Positions 52,995 to 61,409 of a DNA stretch of 64,000 nucleotides are shown piece by piece (position 1 is the stretch's first letter; each line of letters begins with the position of its first letter). The notes under the pieces were generated by a model. The model was given only the letters and a program-made list of their open reading frames with translations. It was not told where the DNA came from and ran no database searches. Both the position numbers and the translations under genes were made by a program. This DNA is from AWTP1-18 sp036504515 (GTDB taxonomy: Bacteria > Pseudomonadota > Gammaproteobacteria > Burkholderiales > Rhodocyclaceae): NCBI GenBank assembly GCA_036504515.1, contig DASXVA010000012.1, positions 124,001 to 188,000 on the forward strand, read 5' to 3'.

Positions 52995-53735
52995 ATGACA
53001 CACCTGAAGGATCTGCCCCCCTTTCCCCTCCTGCAGTTTTATGCAACGGCTCCCTATGGCTGTTCCTATCTGCCGGGGCGAGTGGCCAGATCCCAGGTTG
53101 CAACACCGACCCATCTGATCGACAGTGCCACTTACAGCGAACTGGTACGGAATGGCTTTCGACGCAGCGGCGTGTTCACCTATCGTCCCCACTGCGACTC
53201 CTGTCAGGAATGCCAACCGGCACGGGTTCGCGTCTCTGATTTCAAACCAAACCGGGTTCAACGCCGCGTACTCAAAGCACACGACAACCTGGTGGCCAAT
53301 GAACGCTACCTGGGCTTCCGAGAAGAGCATTACCAGCTCTATCAACGCTATCAAGCCGCCCGCCATCAAGGTGGAGGCATGGATCAGGATAGCCGCGACC
53401 AGTACGCCCACTTTCTGCTGCAAAGCCATGTGGATTCGCGGCTCATCGAATTTCGGGAAAACGGCGTACTACGGGGTGTCAGCATCATCGACCTCCTCTC
53501 CGATGGCTTTTCATCGGTCTATACCTTCTACGAACCGGAAACCCCTCCCGTCCCCAACGCCAGTTACGGCACCTGGGCCGTGCTCTGGCAGATTGCCCAA
53601 TGCCAGCACTTGAACCTTCCCTATCTTTATCTCGGTTACTGGATCAAGGACAGCCGCAAGATGGCCTACAAGATCAACTTCCGCCCCTTGGAGGTTTACC
53701 GGGATGGGGCCTGGGTGGAAGCCTCCCCCACCTAA
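52995..53735 (+). CDS. bpt: Aspartate/glutamate leucyltransferase (Bpt/Ate-like)
   Basis: 246 residues from ATG 52995. Motifs CSYLPGRVARSQVATP, RNGFRRSGVFTYRPHCDSCQECQP with the Cys cluster, and YTFYEPETPPVPNASYGTWAVLWQI, abbreviated. Leucylates N-terminal Asp/Glu. With aat this completes a bacterial N-degron module. An upstream frame was rejected because it has no family similarity. Confidence 0.93.
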   Translation: MTHLKDLPPFPLLQFYATAPYGCSYLPGRVARSQVATPTHLIDSATYSELVRNGFRRSGVFTYRPHCDSCQECQPARVRVSDFKPNRVQRRVLKAHDNLVANERYLGFREEHYQLYQRYQAARHQGGGMDQDSRDQYAHFLLQSHVDSRLIEFRENGVLRGVSIIDLLSDGFSSVYTFYEPETPPVPNASYGTWAVLWQIAQCQHLNLPYLYLGYWIKDSRKMAYKINFRPLEVYRDGAWVEASPT

Positions 53736-53821
53736 TATCCACCGCCCACCGGGCGGCCAAAACCGTCATATCCCTCGCCAAGCGAGGGAGACCGAGAGGG
53801 AGTGCTTTTTCACCCGCCAGA

Positions 53822-53856
53822 GAAGCATGGTCGGGATAAAATCCCGACCATGCTTC
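53822..53856 (+). promoter_or_regulatory. 16-bp perfect hairpin over the pyrD start codon
   Basis: GAAGCATGGTCGGGAT at 53822-53837 pairs with ATCCCGACCATGCTTC at 53841-53856, loop AAA. The ATG at 53850-53852 is in the right arm. No normal ribosome site lies outside it, so translation initiation should be suppressed by folding. In E. coli pyrC and pyrD a CTP-sensitive leader hairpin does this by known mechanism; the parallel here is inference. Confidence 0.75.
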
Positions 53857-54854
53857 CCTACTGCCTACTCAAACCCGTCCTCTTCTCTCTGGACGCAGAA
53901 ACCGCCCACGAACTCACCATTGCCAGCATGAAGCGGCTCGCCGGCTTAATGCCGCCGGCCCACTTCCATAGCCACGGCGTCGAAGTCATGGGGCTTCACT
54001 TCCCTAACCGGGTTGGCCTAGCCGCTGGCCTGGACAAAAATGGTGAAGCCATCAATGGCTGGGGCAAGCTGGGTTTCGGCTTTGTCGAAATCGGCACAGT
54101 CACCCCCCGCCCCCAGCCGGGCAACCCCAAGCCCCGGCTGTTCCGCATCCCCGAGAAGCAAGGCATCATCAACCGCATGGGCTTCAACAACCATGGTGTC
54201 GATGCCCTGCTAGCCAACGTCAAGGCAGCCCGCTTTGGCGGTGTGCTGGGCATCAACATCGGCAAGAATGCCGATACGCCCATCGAAAAAGCCGTCGATG
54301 ACTACCTGATCGGCCTTGATAAGGTTTACGCCGCTGCCGGCTACGTGACGGTGAACATTTCCAGCCCCAACACCAAGAACCTGCGCCAGTTACAGGGCGA
54401 GTCGGAACTGGATGCCCTGCTCGGCGCCCTCAAGGCCCGTCAGACCGTCCTTGCCGACAAGCATGGCCGCTACGTCCCCATGGCCCTCAAGATCGCCCCG
54501 GACCTGGACGATGCCCAGATCGCCAACATCGCCGACGCCCTGCGCCGCCATCGTATCGATGCGGTCATTGCCACCAACACCACCCTATCCCGGGAAGGTG
54601 TTGAGGGCCAGCCCAATGCCGAGGAAACCGGCGGCCTTTCCGGCGCGCCAGTGTTCGAGAAATCCACCGAGGTAGTCCGCTCCCTGGCCAAAGCCCTGGC
54701 AGGAGAACTGCCTATCATCGCGGCGGGCGGCATTACCGATGGCATCAAAGCAAAAGCCAAGATCGACGCTGGCGCCAGTCTGGTACAGCTATACTCAGGA
54801 CTGATCTATCGTGGTCCCGAGTTGATCCGGGAATGTGTCAACGCGACAAATTGA
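53850..54854 (+). CDS. pyrD: Dihydroorotate dehydrogenase (quinone), class 2
   Basis: 334 residues from ATG 53850 (MLPYCLLKPVLFSLDAETAHE). Motifs: GLAAGLDKNGEAINGWGKLGFGFVEIGTVTP, abbreviated, the N-S-S-P-N segment NISSPNTKNLR, and the FMN loop IIAAGGITDG. Membrane-associated flavoenzyme of pyrimidine synthesis. A GTG at 53802 would add 16 residues lacking family similarity. The hairpin over the start is unusual. Confidence 0.95.
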   Translation: MLPYCLLKPVLFSLDAETAHELTIASMKRLAGLMPPAHFHSHGVEVMGLHFPNRVGLAAGLDKNGEAINGWGKLGFGFVEIGTVTPRPQPGNPKPRLFRIPEKQGIINRMGFNNHGVDALLANVKAARFGGVLGINIGKNADTPIEKAVDDYLIGLDKVYAAAGYVTVNISSPNTKNLRQLQGESELDALLGALKARQTVLADKHGRYVPMALKIAPDLDDAQIANIADALRRHRIDAVIATNTTLSREGVEGQPNAEETGGLSGAPVFEKSTEVVRSLAKALAGELPIIAAGGITDGIKAKAKIDAGASLVQLYSGLIYRGPELIRECVNATN

Positions 54855-54858
54855 GTCC

Positions 54859-55242
54859 ATGGCAAAAATTGTTCGCCACCTGCTGCTGATCCTGATGACC
54901 ATCGCCCTGCCTTTGCAGGGTCTGGCCGCAGTGACCATGGGCATCTGTGCTGGCGAACACCATTCCGCCTACGTCGCAGCTGACGAACAAAGCCTGCAGC
55001 ACAGCCACCACTCTGATGCCATGGCGGCCATGAGCCATCATGATCACCAACAGCATGGTTCCAACAAAGACAGCAAACAGAAAACCACCTGCGCTGCCTG
55101 TTACGCCTTTTCCCTTCCGGTCAGTTTCACCCTGACTGCACCGCCGCTCCCCTCTGCCACCCATCCGATTGCTCCCGCCACCCGCTTCACGGGCTTTGAG
55201 CCGGAAGGCTTGGAGCGGCCGCCTAGAGCTATCCCCGCCTGA
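54859..55242 (+). CDS. DUF2946-type His-rich periplasmic protein
   Basis: 127 residues from ATG 54859. N-terminal signal peptide (RHLLLILMTIALPLQGLAA), then a His/Met-rich segment (HHSDAMAAMSHHDHQQHG) and the CAACYAFSLP motif, ending GFEPEGLERPPRAIP as in DUF2946. Family members accompany copper-resistance genes. Candidate metal sensor or binder; exact role unknown. First gene of the copper cluster. Confidence 0.75.
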   Translation: MAKIVRHLLLILMTIALPLQGLAAVTMGICAGEHHSAYVAADEQSLQHSHHSDAMAAMSHHDHQQHGSNKDSKQKTTCAACYAFSLPVSFTLTAPPLPSATHPIAPATRFTGFEPEGLERPPRAIPA

Positions 55243-55275
55243 TCCAATGAGCCCTTTCCTTGGGAGGGGGCTGCG

Positions 55276-55293
55276 CGTTACTACCCCGTAACG
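55276..55293. promoter_or_regulatory. CGTTAC-N6-GTAACG inverted repeat before copper genes
   Basis: Six-base arms spaced by six. It lies 70 bp before the next gene. It may be an operator, but a TTTTG follows, so a weak terminator is also possible. Confidence 0.35.
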
Positions 55294-55363
55294 TTTTGAT
55301 CCATCGTGTAGCTCATGACCCAATAGTCTCAATGGTCTGGCTACCGAAAGACGAGGACACACC

Positions 55364-55891
55364 ATGAACACATCCACAGGAACAAATCGTTCCTTCGCCG
55401 CCCTTGCCCTGGGCCTGTTGCTGGCTGCGGGTCATGCCCTGGCCCAGAGCGAAACCGCAAAACTACCCGACCCGGCTGATGCTGAAGCTACGGTACCGGC
55501 CGTGGAATATCGCTCTCCACTGAAAACCTTCCGCCCCACCGCTGAAGTCCCCCTTGGCGACTGGAAGGCAGCCAATGTGAGCGTGACAAAAACAAAAGGG
55601 ACGCCCCCGACCGCTAGCTCAGCCACAACGAATCAAGCGAACCCTAGCGAGCATCAACACGGGCAAACCGCCCCGCCATCTTCTGCACCGCCCAAAGCAG
55701 ACAAGCATGAACATGAGGCAATGGAAGCTTGCGACATGGCCTCCATGAAACATGGGGCTGCCATGTCCATGGCAGACAAAGCGGCAATGAAAATGCCCAA
55801 TTGCCCCCATCCCATGCACAACAGCAAAGACGCCGCCATGAACTGCGAGCACGATGCCATGAAGCACGGAGACCATCATGACCATGAATAG
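55364..55891 (+). CDS. Periplasmic His/Met-rich copper-associated protein
   Basis: 175 residues. Signal peptide RSFAALALGLLLAAGHALA, a folded segment VEYRSPLKTFRPTAEVPLGDWKAAN, abbreviated, and a metal-rich C-terminal half with repeated His/Met pairs (HEHEAMEACDMASMKHG, MPNCPHPMHN, CEHDAMKHGDHHDHE). It overlaps the TolC-type gene by 14 bp. Probably a copper or silver scavenger. Confidence 0.8.
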   Translation: MNTSTGTNRSFAALALGLLLAAGHALAQSETAKLPDPADAEATVPAVEYRSPLKTFRPTAEVPLGDWKAANVSVTKTKGTPPTASSATTNQANPSEHQHGQTAPPSSAPPKADKHEHEAMEACDMASMKHGAAMSMADKAAMKMPNCPHPMHNSKDAAMNCEHDAMKHGDHHDHE

Positions 55892-57308
55892 AACGTTGCT
55901 TTCGGCCGCCATCCTTAGTCTTTTTTTGACGGGCTGTGCCTCCTTCAGTCCTGATGGCGGCTTTGCTTCCGTGGAAAAAGTCGCCAAGGACAAGCTGAAC
56001 AAGGAAGTCCATATCGCCAAGTCGGCCGATGATCTGAAGCCCATTGCTGAAAAAGTGGCGGCCTTGCTCAAGGAGCCCTTGAGCGAAGACAACGCTGTGC
56101 AAATCGCCCTGCTCAACAACCGTGGCCTGCAAGCCAAGTTTCAGGAGCTGGGCATTTCCGAAGCGGATTTGGTACGGGCGGGTGAATGGCCCAACCCCAA
56201 GCTGACCCTGTTCAACGCCAGCACCATGGGCAACAACGGGGTCCGGGAATACAAGATCGAGCAGATACTGACCTTCAATATTTTCTCGGTTTTCACCATC
56301 CCCCAAGCCGTCGCCATCGAAAAACGCCGCTTTGAGCAAACCCAGCGGGCTGTAGCGGAAGACCTGCTGCGCCTTGCGGCGGATACCCGTAAAGCCTGGG
56401 TTCAGGCCGTTGCCAGCAACGAATCCTTACGCTATCAACGCCAGGTACTCACTGCCGCCGAAGGTGGTGCCGAACTGGCAGAGCGCATGGCCCGCAGCGG
56501 TAACTGGAACAAGCTGCAACAGGCCCGGGAACAGGGCTTCTATGCCGAAGCGGCTCTGTCCCAAACCCAAGGCGAATTAGCAGCCACCGCCACCAGGGAA
56601 CGACTAACCCGACTCCTGGGCCTGTGGGGCGAGCAGATCAACTATACCCTGCCCGACCGTTTGCCGGCCCTGCCTGCAACAGCCCAGGACATTCCCGACG
56701 TGGAAAAAATTGCCATGGCCCAGCGCCTGGACCTGCAAGCGGTCAAGCAGGAAACCGAAGCCCTGGCGAAAAACCTTGGCCTAACCAAGACCACCCGTTT
56801 CATCAACGTGCTGGAGTTTGGTCCGGCCAGAGTGCAGGAAGGCCCCCGGGATAGCGCCTACAAGACCGGCTATGAAATCAGCTTTGAACTGCCGCTGTTC
56901 GACTGGGGCGAAGCCAAAGTTGCCCGGGCCGAAGCCACCTATATGCAGGCGGTACACCGGGCCGCGGAGACAGCCATCAATGCCCGATCAGAAGTGCGGG
57001 AGACCTATCAAAGCTACCGCAGTCACTACGACATTGCCCGCCACTACCGCGACGAGATCGTGCCGATCCGCAAGCGCATCTCCGACGAAAACCTGCTGCG
57101 CTACAACGGCATGTTGATCGGCGTGTTCGACCTGCTGGCCGATGCCCGGGCACAAGTGGCCAGCGTCAACGGCTACATCGCCGCCCTGCGCGACTTCTGG
57201 CTGGCCCAGGCCGACCTGGATATGGCGATGCTGGGCAGACCCTCGGCCACCACGGCCTCTAAAGACAACGGCAATGCCGCCAACGTCGCCAGCACTGGCG
57301 AACATTGA
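55878..57308 (+). CDS. TolC-family outer membrane lipoprotein
   Basis: 476 residues. Signal peptide with a lipobox LTGC, so the mature protein is anchored by acylated Cys near residue 19. The rest is a coiled TolC-type efflux barrel with two OEP repeats (ALLNNRGLQAKFQELGISEADLVRAG, abbreviated, and FELPLFDWGEAKVARAEA). No RND pump or MFP gene is in the window, so the partner must be elsewhere. Placed in the copper cluster. Confidence 0.85.
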   Translation: MTMNRTLLSAAILSLFLTGCASFSPDGGFASVEKVAKDKLNKEVHIAKSADDLKPIAEKVAALLKEPLSEDNAVQIALLNNRGLQAKFQELGISEADLVRAGEWPNPKLTLFNASTMGNNGVREYKIEQILTFNIFSVFTIPQAVAIEKRRFEQTQRAVAEDLLRLAADTRKAWVQAVASNESLRYQRQVLTAAEGGAELAERMARSGNWNKLQQAREQGFYAEAALSQTQGELAATATRERLTRLLGLWGEQINYTLPDRLPALPATAQDIPDVEKIAMAQRLDLQAVKQETEALAKNLGLTKTTRFINVLEFGPARVQEGPRDSAYKTGYEISFELPLFDWGEAKVARAEATYMQAVHRAAETAINARSEVRETYQSYRSHYDIARHYRDEIVPIRKRISDENLLRYNGMLIGVFDLLADARAQVASVNGYIAALRDFWLAQADLDMAMLGRPSATTASKDNGNAANVASTGEH

Positions 57309-57331
57309 GTGATCACCGAAAGGAAATGACC

Positions 57332-58705
57332 ATGCTTTCCCGTCGCAACTTTTTCCGCAATGCCGTGGCGGCGATATCCGCCGCCACCGTCGGCAAAACC
57401 GCCCTCGCCGCCCTGCCCGAGCTTGTCACCCAAACCACAGCAGAAACCCAGGCGCCCCTCATCCCCAACACCGGCCGCCCCTACAACCCGGTTGTCACCC
57501 TCAACGGCTGGACCCTCCCCTGGCGCATGAATGGCGGCGTCAAGGAATTCCATCTGGTGGCCGAGCCCGTGGTGCGAGAAATGGCCCCGGGCTTCAAGGC
57601 CCATCTGTGGGGCTACAACGGGCAATCCCCCGGCCCCACCATTGAAGTGGTGGAAGGGGATCGCGTCCGTATTTTTGTCACCAATCGCCTGCCGGAGCGC
57701 ACCAGCATTCACTGGCACGGTCAGCGCTTGCCGAATGGCATGGATGGCGTGGCCGGATTGACGCAACCGGCCATCCAGCCGGGCAAGACCTTCGTCTATG
57801 AATTCGTCGCCCGTCGTGCCGGTACCTTCATGTATCACCCCCACTCCGACGACATGACCCAGATGTCCATGGGCATGATGGGCCTGTGGATCACCCACCC
57901 CAAGGGCGGTAATCCGCACATTGCCAAGGTGGATCGGGATTTCTGCTTCCTGCTCAACGCCTACGACATCGAGCCCGGCAGCTATACGCCCAAGACCAAC
58001 ACCATGCTCGACTTCAACCTCTGGTCCTGGAACAGCCGCATCTTCCCCGGCATCGACACTCTGAACGTTCGCCAGGGCGACCGGGTGCGTATTCGCGTCG
58101 GCAACCTGACCATGACCAACCATCCGATCCACATGCACGGCCATGAGTTCACGGTCACGGGCACGGATGGAGGAGCCATTCCCCCCTCTGCCCGCTGGCC
58201 CGAGGTCACCACCGACATCGCTGTGGGCCAGATGCGCCAACTGGAGTTCGTCGCCAATGAACCCGGCGACTGGGCTCTCCACTGCCACAAGATTCACCAC
58301 ACCATGAACGCCATGGGCCACAACGTCCCCACCATGATCGGCGTAGACCACAAGGGTGTCGCCGCCAAGATCAACCAACTCATTCCCGACTACATGGTGA
58401 TGGGCGATCGGGGCATGGGCGACATGACGGAAATGGAAATGCCGATTCCCGACAACACGGTACCCATGATGACCGGCGATGGCCCCTTCGGCTCCCTGGA
58501 AATGGGGGGCATGGTCAGTGTGATCAAGGTCCGCAAAAACCAAAAGCCTGGCGACTACAGCGATCCCGGCTGGTATCAGGCTCCCAAGGACAGCCGCGCC
58601 CACGAATGGAAAGGCCCCCTGGCCGAAGCCACCCGCCAAGAGACAACGGAATCGAAGGCCGCAACGGAAGTGACCGTGCGCAAGCCAAGCGAACATCAGC
58701 ATTGA
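57332..58705 (+). CDS. Tat-exported multicopper oxidase
   Basis: 457 residues from ATG 57332, seven bases after AGGA. Twin-arginine signal SRRNFFRNAVAAISAATVG. Copper motifs: SIHWHGQRL, YHPHSDDMTQMSMG, the type-1 site HPIHMHGHEF and HCHKIHHTMNAMGHN. Probably oxidises Cu(I) or related substrates in the periplasm. Met-rich C-terminal half (MTEMEMPIPDNTVPMM) supports a copper role. Substrate not certain. Confidence 0.88.
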   Translation: MLSRRNFFRNAVAAISAATVGKTALAALPELVTQTTAETQAPLIPNTGRPYNPVVTLNGWTLPWRMNGGVKEFHLVAEPVVREMAPGFKAHLWGYNGQSPGPTIEVVEGDRVRIFVTNRLPERTSIHWHGQRLPNGMDGVAGLTQPAIQPGKTFVYEFVARRAGTFMYHPHSDDMTQMSMGMMGLWITHPKGGNPHIAKVDRDFCFLLNAYDIEPGSYTPKTNTMLDFNLWSWNSRIFPGIDTLNVRQGDRVRIRVGNLTMTNHPIHMHGHEFTVTGTDGGAIPPSARWPEVTTDIAVGQMRQLEFVANEPGDWALHCHKIHHTMNAMGHNVPTMIGVDHKGVAAKINQLIPDYMVMGDRGMGDMTEMEMPIPDNTVPMMTGDGPFGSLEMGGMVSVIKVRKNQKPGDYSDPGWYQAPKDSRAHEWKGPLAEATRQETTESKAATEVTVRKPSEHQH

Positions 58706-58716
58706 AAGGACTCGTG

Positions 58717-59076
58717 ATGGAACGAAAATACTATTGGACCATTGGGACCATTTGCGCCCTGCTTCTAGCCTTCAACGGCTACGCCCAGGAAAGCCAAAAC
58801 CATAGCCCGCAAGGTTCCGCCAACAGCGAAACAAAAATCGCTGAAGAGAAGGCCCCATGGACCACCGGCGAAGTACGCAAAGTGGAGATTGCCCAAAAAA
58901 GAATCACGGTGAAACACGGCGCAATACCCAACTTGGGCATGGATCCCATGACCATGATCTTCCGGGTCAAGGATGCAAAAGCCATTGAGGGATTAAGACC
59001 CGGGAGCCGGATCCAGTTCAAAGCGGTGGAGATTGCTGACGTGCTCTACATCACGGAGCTAAAACCGCTCCCCTGA
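58717..59076 (+). CDS. CusF-like periplasmic copper chaperone
   Basis: 119 residues from ATG 58717. N-terminal signal (TIGTICALLLAFNGYA) and an OB-fold copper domain: WTTGEVRKVEIAQKRITVKHGAIPNL, abbreviated, GMDPMTMIFRV. Trp, His and Met residues match CusF-type Cu(I) ligands. Transfers copper within the periplasm. 11 bp after the oxidase gene. Confidence 0.85.
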   Translation: MERKYYWTIGTICALLLAFNGYAQESQNHSPQGSANSETKIAEEKAPWTTGEVRKVEIAQKRITVKHGAIPNLGMDPMTMIFRVKDAKAIEGLRPGSRIQFKAVEIADVLYITELKPLP

Positions 59077-59130
59077 AGTCATCGCAACTAAATCTGTACC
59101 GGTGCCCCAAGGCACGGTACAGAAGCTAGA

Positions 59131-59334
59131 TCAGTCAGCGGACTTGCGACGGAACAGCAGCGCAGTATGGCTACCATCGGCAGTATGGGAACGGCTTTTC
59201 ACCGTCCAGCCACGAGCTACCTGAAGCTTGATCTGATCTTCAAGCTGATGCTTGTCTTCATGCGTAAGCTCAACAGTCTCAACATTGAGGCCGCGGGCAG
59301 GCACTTGTTCGGCAGGAATGAGATTGGTCCACAT
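59131..59334 (-). CDS. Small hypothetical protein
   Basis: 67 residues, no recognised domain. It contains ELTHEDKHQLEDQIKLQVARGWTVKSRSH, abbreviated. No ribosome site of note; ATG 59332-59334. It may be real because codon use is normal and a hairpin (GTACCGGTGCC around 59096) follows. Confidence 0.45.
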   Translation of the reverse strand: MWTNLIPAEQVPARGLNVETVELTHEDKHQLEDQIKLQVARGWTVKSRSHTADGSHTALLFRRKSAD

Positions 59335-59386
59335 GGCGATTTTATGAGCGGTAAGGCTGTTACGACATCCGGGACTTCAGAAGAGA

Positions 59387-59420
59387 AAACCCCGCACAGG
59401 TGATAGCTTGTGCGGGGTTT
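59387..59420. terminator. Terminator of tRNA-Ser(GCT)
   Basis: AAACCCCGCACA and TGTGCGGGGTTT, 12-bp stem, T-run on the minus strand. Confidence 0.85.
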
Positions 59421-59427
59421 CCGTTTT

Positions 59428-59520
59428 TGGCGGAGACGCAGGGATTCGAACCCTGGATTCCTGTTTTGCAAGAATGCTCCCTTAGCAGGGGAGTGCCTTC
59501 GACCACTCGGCCACGTCTCC
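59428..59520 (-). tRNA. tRNA-Ser(GCT)
   Basis: Minus strand cloverleaf with acceptor GGAGACG/CGTCTCC, anticodon loop CTGCTAA (anticodon GCT), long variable arm, T-arm AGGGTTCGAATCCCT and CCA. 93 nt. Confidence 0.97.
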
Positions 59521-59572
59521 AACAGGGGCGCGATGATACCCGCCACGCCCCGTTAATGCAACTTAAAAACGC

Positions 59573-60814
59573 TTAGGAAGCCGCCTGATCGAGATCGAAA
59601 GTTTTGTGCAGGACGCGCACGGCCAATTCCAGATACTTTTCATCCACCACAACAGAAATCTTGATTTCAGAAGTGGAGATCATCTGGATGTTGATGCCTT
59701 CTTCAGCCAGGGTGCGGAACATCTTGCTGGCAACACCGGGATGGGAGCGCATGCCCACGCCAACGGCAGAAACCTTGCAAATCTTGTTGTCGCCAACCAC
59801 CGCACGAGCGCCAACGTGGGGCTTGACCTTGTTCTCCAGAATATCCAACGCGCGGTTGTATTCGCTGCGATTGACGGTAAAGGAGAAATCGGTGGTGCCA
59901 TCATGACCAACGTTTTGAATGATCATGTCCACGTCAATGTTGGCATCGGCGATGGAACCCAGGATCTGATAGGCAATCCCGGGTTTGTCAGGCACGCCCA
60001 GGACTGTGAGCTTGGCTTCGTCGCGGTTGAAGGCGATGCCGGAGATGATGGGTTGTTCCATGGAGCTGTCTTCCTCAAGAGTAATGAGTGTGCCGTTGGT
60101 TTCCTGGCCCTCTTCTTCAAAGCTGGAGAGCACCCGCAGCTTAACTTTGTACTTGCCGGCGAATTCGACCGAGCGGATCTGCAACACCTTGGAACCGAGG
60201 CTGGCCATTTCCAGCATTTCCTCAAAGGTGATGCGATCCAGCTTGCGGGCCTCAGGCACGATGCGGGGATCGGTGGTGTAAACCCCGTCCACATCGGTAT
60301 AGATCTGGCATTCATCAGCCTTGAGGGCAGCGGCCAAGGCAACACCTGAAGTATCGGAACCACCGCGACCCAGGGTCGTGATATTGCCGAACTCGTCTGC
60401 GCCTTGGAAACCAGCAACAATGACGACCGTATCGTTATCCAGGTCCCGCTTAATGTTGTGTCCGTCAATATCAAGGATGCGTGCCTTGGTAAAGGTACTG
60501 TCAGTCAGCACCTTTACCTGACCACCGGTATAGCTTTTGGCATTGAGGCCAAGGTCTTTCAGCGCCATGGCCAGCAAAGCGATCGTGACCTGCTCACCGG
60601 TAGAAATCATGACATCCAGTTCCCGGCCATCAGGGGCGGGAGAAACGTCCTTAGCCAAAGCAATCAAACGGTTGGTTTCGCCACTCATGGCAGAAACCAC
60701 AACAACCATCTGATTTCCTTTGGATTTCCAGCGGGCAACCCGCTTGGCAACATTCCGGATGCGTTCCGGAGAACCCATTGATGTGCCGCCATATTTCTGA
60801 ACTATCAGAGCCAT
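59573..60814 (-). CDS. lysC: Aspartate kinase
   Basis: 413 residues. The catalytic domain starts MALIVQKYGGTSMGSPERI; the KFGG-type KYGGTS motif binds ATP. Two C-terminal ACT domains (e.g. LTVLGVPDKPGIAYQILGSIADANIDVD, abbreviated) give feedback inhibition by lysine/threonine. First step of aspartate-family amino acid synthesis. Length 413 fits the monofunctional class. The gap 60815-61096 contains no gene. Confidence 0.96.
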   Translation of the reverse strand: MALIVQKYGGTSMGSPERIRNVAKRVARWKSKGNQMVVVVSAMSGETNRLIALAKDVSPAPDGRELDVMISTGEQVTIALLAMALKDLGLNAKSYTGGQVKVLTDSTFTKARILDIDGHNIKRDLDNDTVVIVAGFQGADEFGNITTLGRGGSDTSGVALAAALKADECQIYTDVDGVYTTDPRIVPEARKLDRITFEEMLEMASLGSKVLQIRSVEFAGKYKVKLRVLSSFEEEGQETNGTLITLEEDSSMEQPIISGIAFNRDEAKLTVLGVPDKPGIAYQILGSIADANIDVDMIIQNVGHDGTTDFSFTVNRSEYNRALDILENKVKPHVGARAVVGDNKICKVSAVGVGMRSHPGVASKMFRTLAEEGINIQMISTSEIKISVVVDEKYLELAVRVLHKTFDLDQAAS

Positions 60815-61096
60815 TTTCTTGTCGAACCGGTTGCTTGAACGAAAAAGAGGCCGGATTTTACCTGATCCCGCTCTTTCCGTGTCTCCCCGAAGGGATTGAG
60901 AGAAAACACAAAAGCCCTATGCCATTTGAGGAAAAAAATGATGTGCTTGTATGTTATCCGCCTATTGCCTATAATTTTAGTTATATGACTTCGGTTATAG
61001 CCAAAAAGCCAGCAAGCTGCATCTGGCATAGTTATAAGCTTGTCACAGTCCTGAAATAAACCCTACTGATAAAACAACCTTTTCTGGAGAGAACCC

Positions 61097-61390
61097 ATGA
61101 AGACCGTTGAAAAAATTGATGCCCGTGAAATTCGCCGTAAGTTGGGCCTGAACCAGCAACAGTTCTGGTCCAAGCTTGGCGTAACCCAAAGTGGCGGCTC
61201 CCGCTACGAAAGCGGACGCAACATGCCCCGCCCCGTTCAGCAGCTTCTGCGCTTGGTTCATGTCGAGCAAATCGACATTTCCAAAATCAAGCGGGAAGAC
61301 TATGAAATCGTGGAATACCTCAAGGCCAACGATTCTGCCCTGTTCAAAGAACTCAAAAAGCTCGCCAAGGCTGCTCGTAAAGCCGGTTAA
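61097..61390 (+). CDS. Small XRE-type helix-turn-helix protein
   Basis: 97 residues. N-terminal DNA-binding region REIRRKLGLNQQQFWSKLGVTQSGGSRYESGRNMP, abbreviated, is an XRE-like fold with helix-turn-helix about residues 15-35. The remainder is a charged helix ending KAARKAG. Conserved small regulators like this occur in Rhodocyclales, target unknown. Confidence 0.7.
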   Translation: MKTVEKIDAREIRRKLGLNQQQFWSKLGVTQSGGSRYESGRNMPRPVQQLLRLVHVEQIDISKIKREDYEIVEYLKANDSALFKELKKLAKAARKAG

Positions 61391-61409
61391 ACCGTTGCTT
61401 AAGAACGCA

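Noticed and set aside
57173..58702. 509-codon minus-strand frame opposite the multicopper oxidase
   Set aside because: The plus-strand product has Tat signal and all copper motifs; the antisense frame is a composition artefact.
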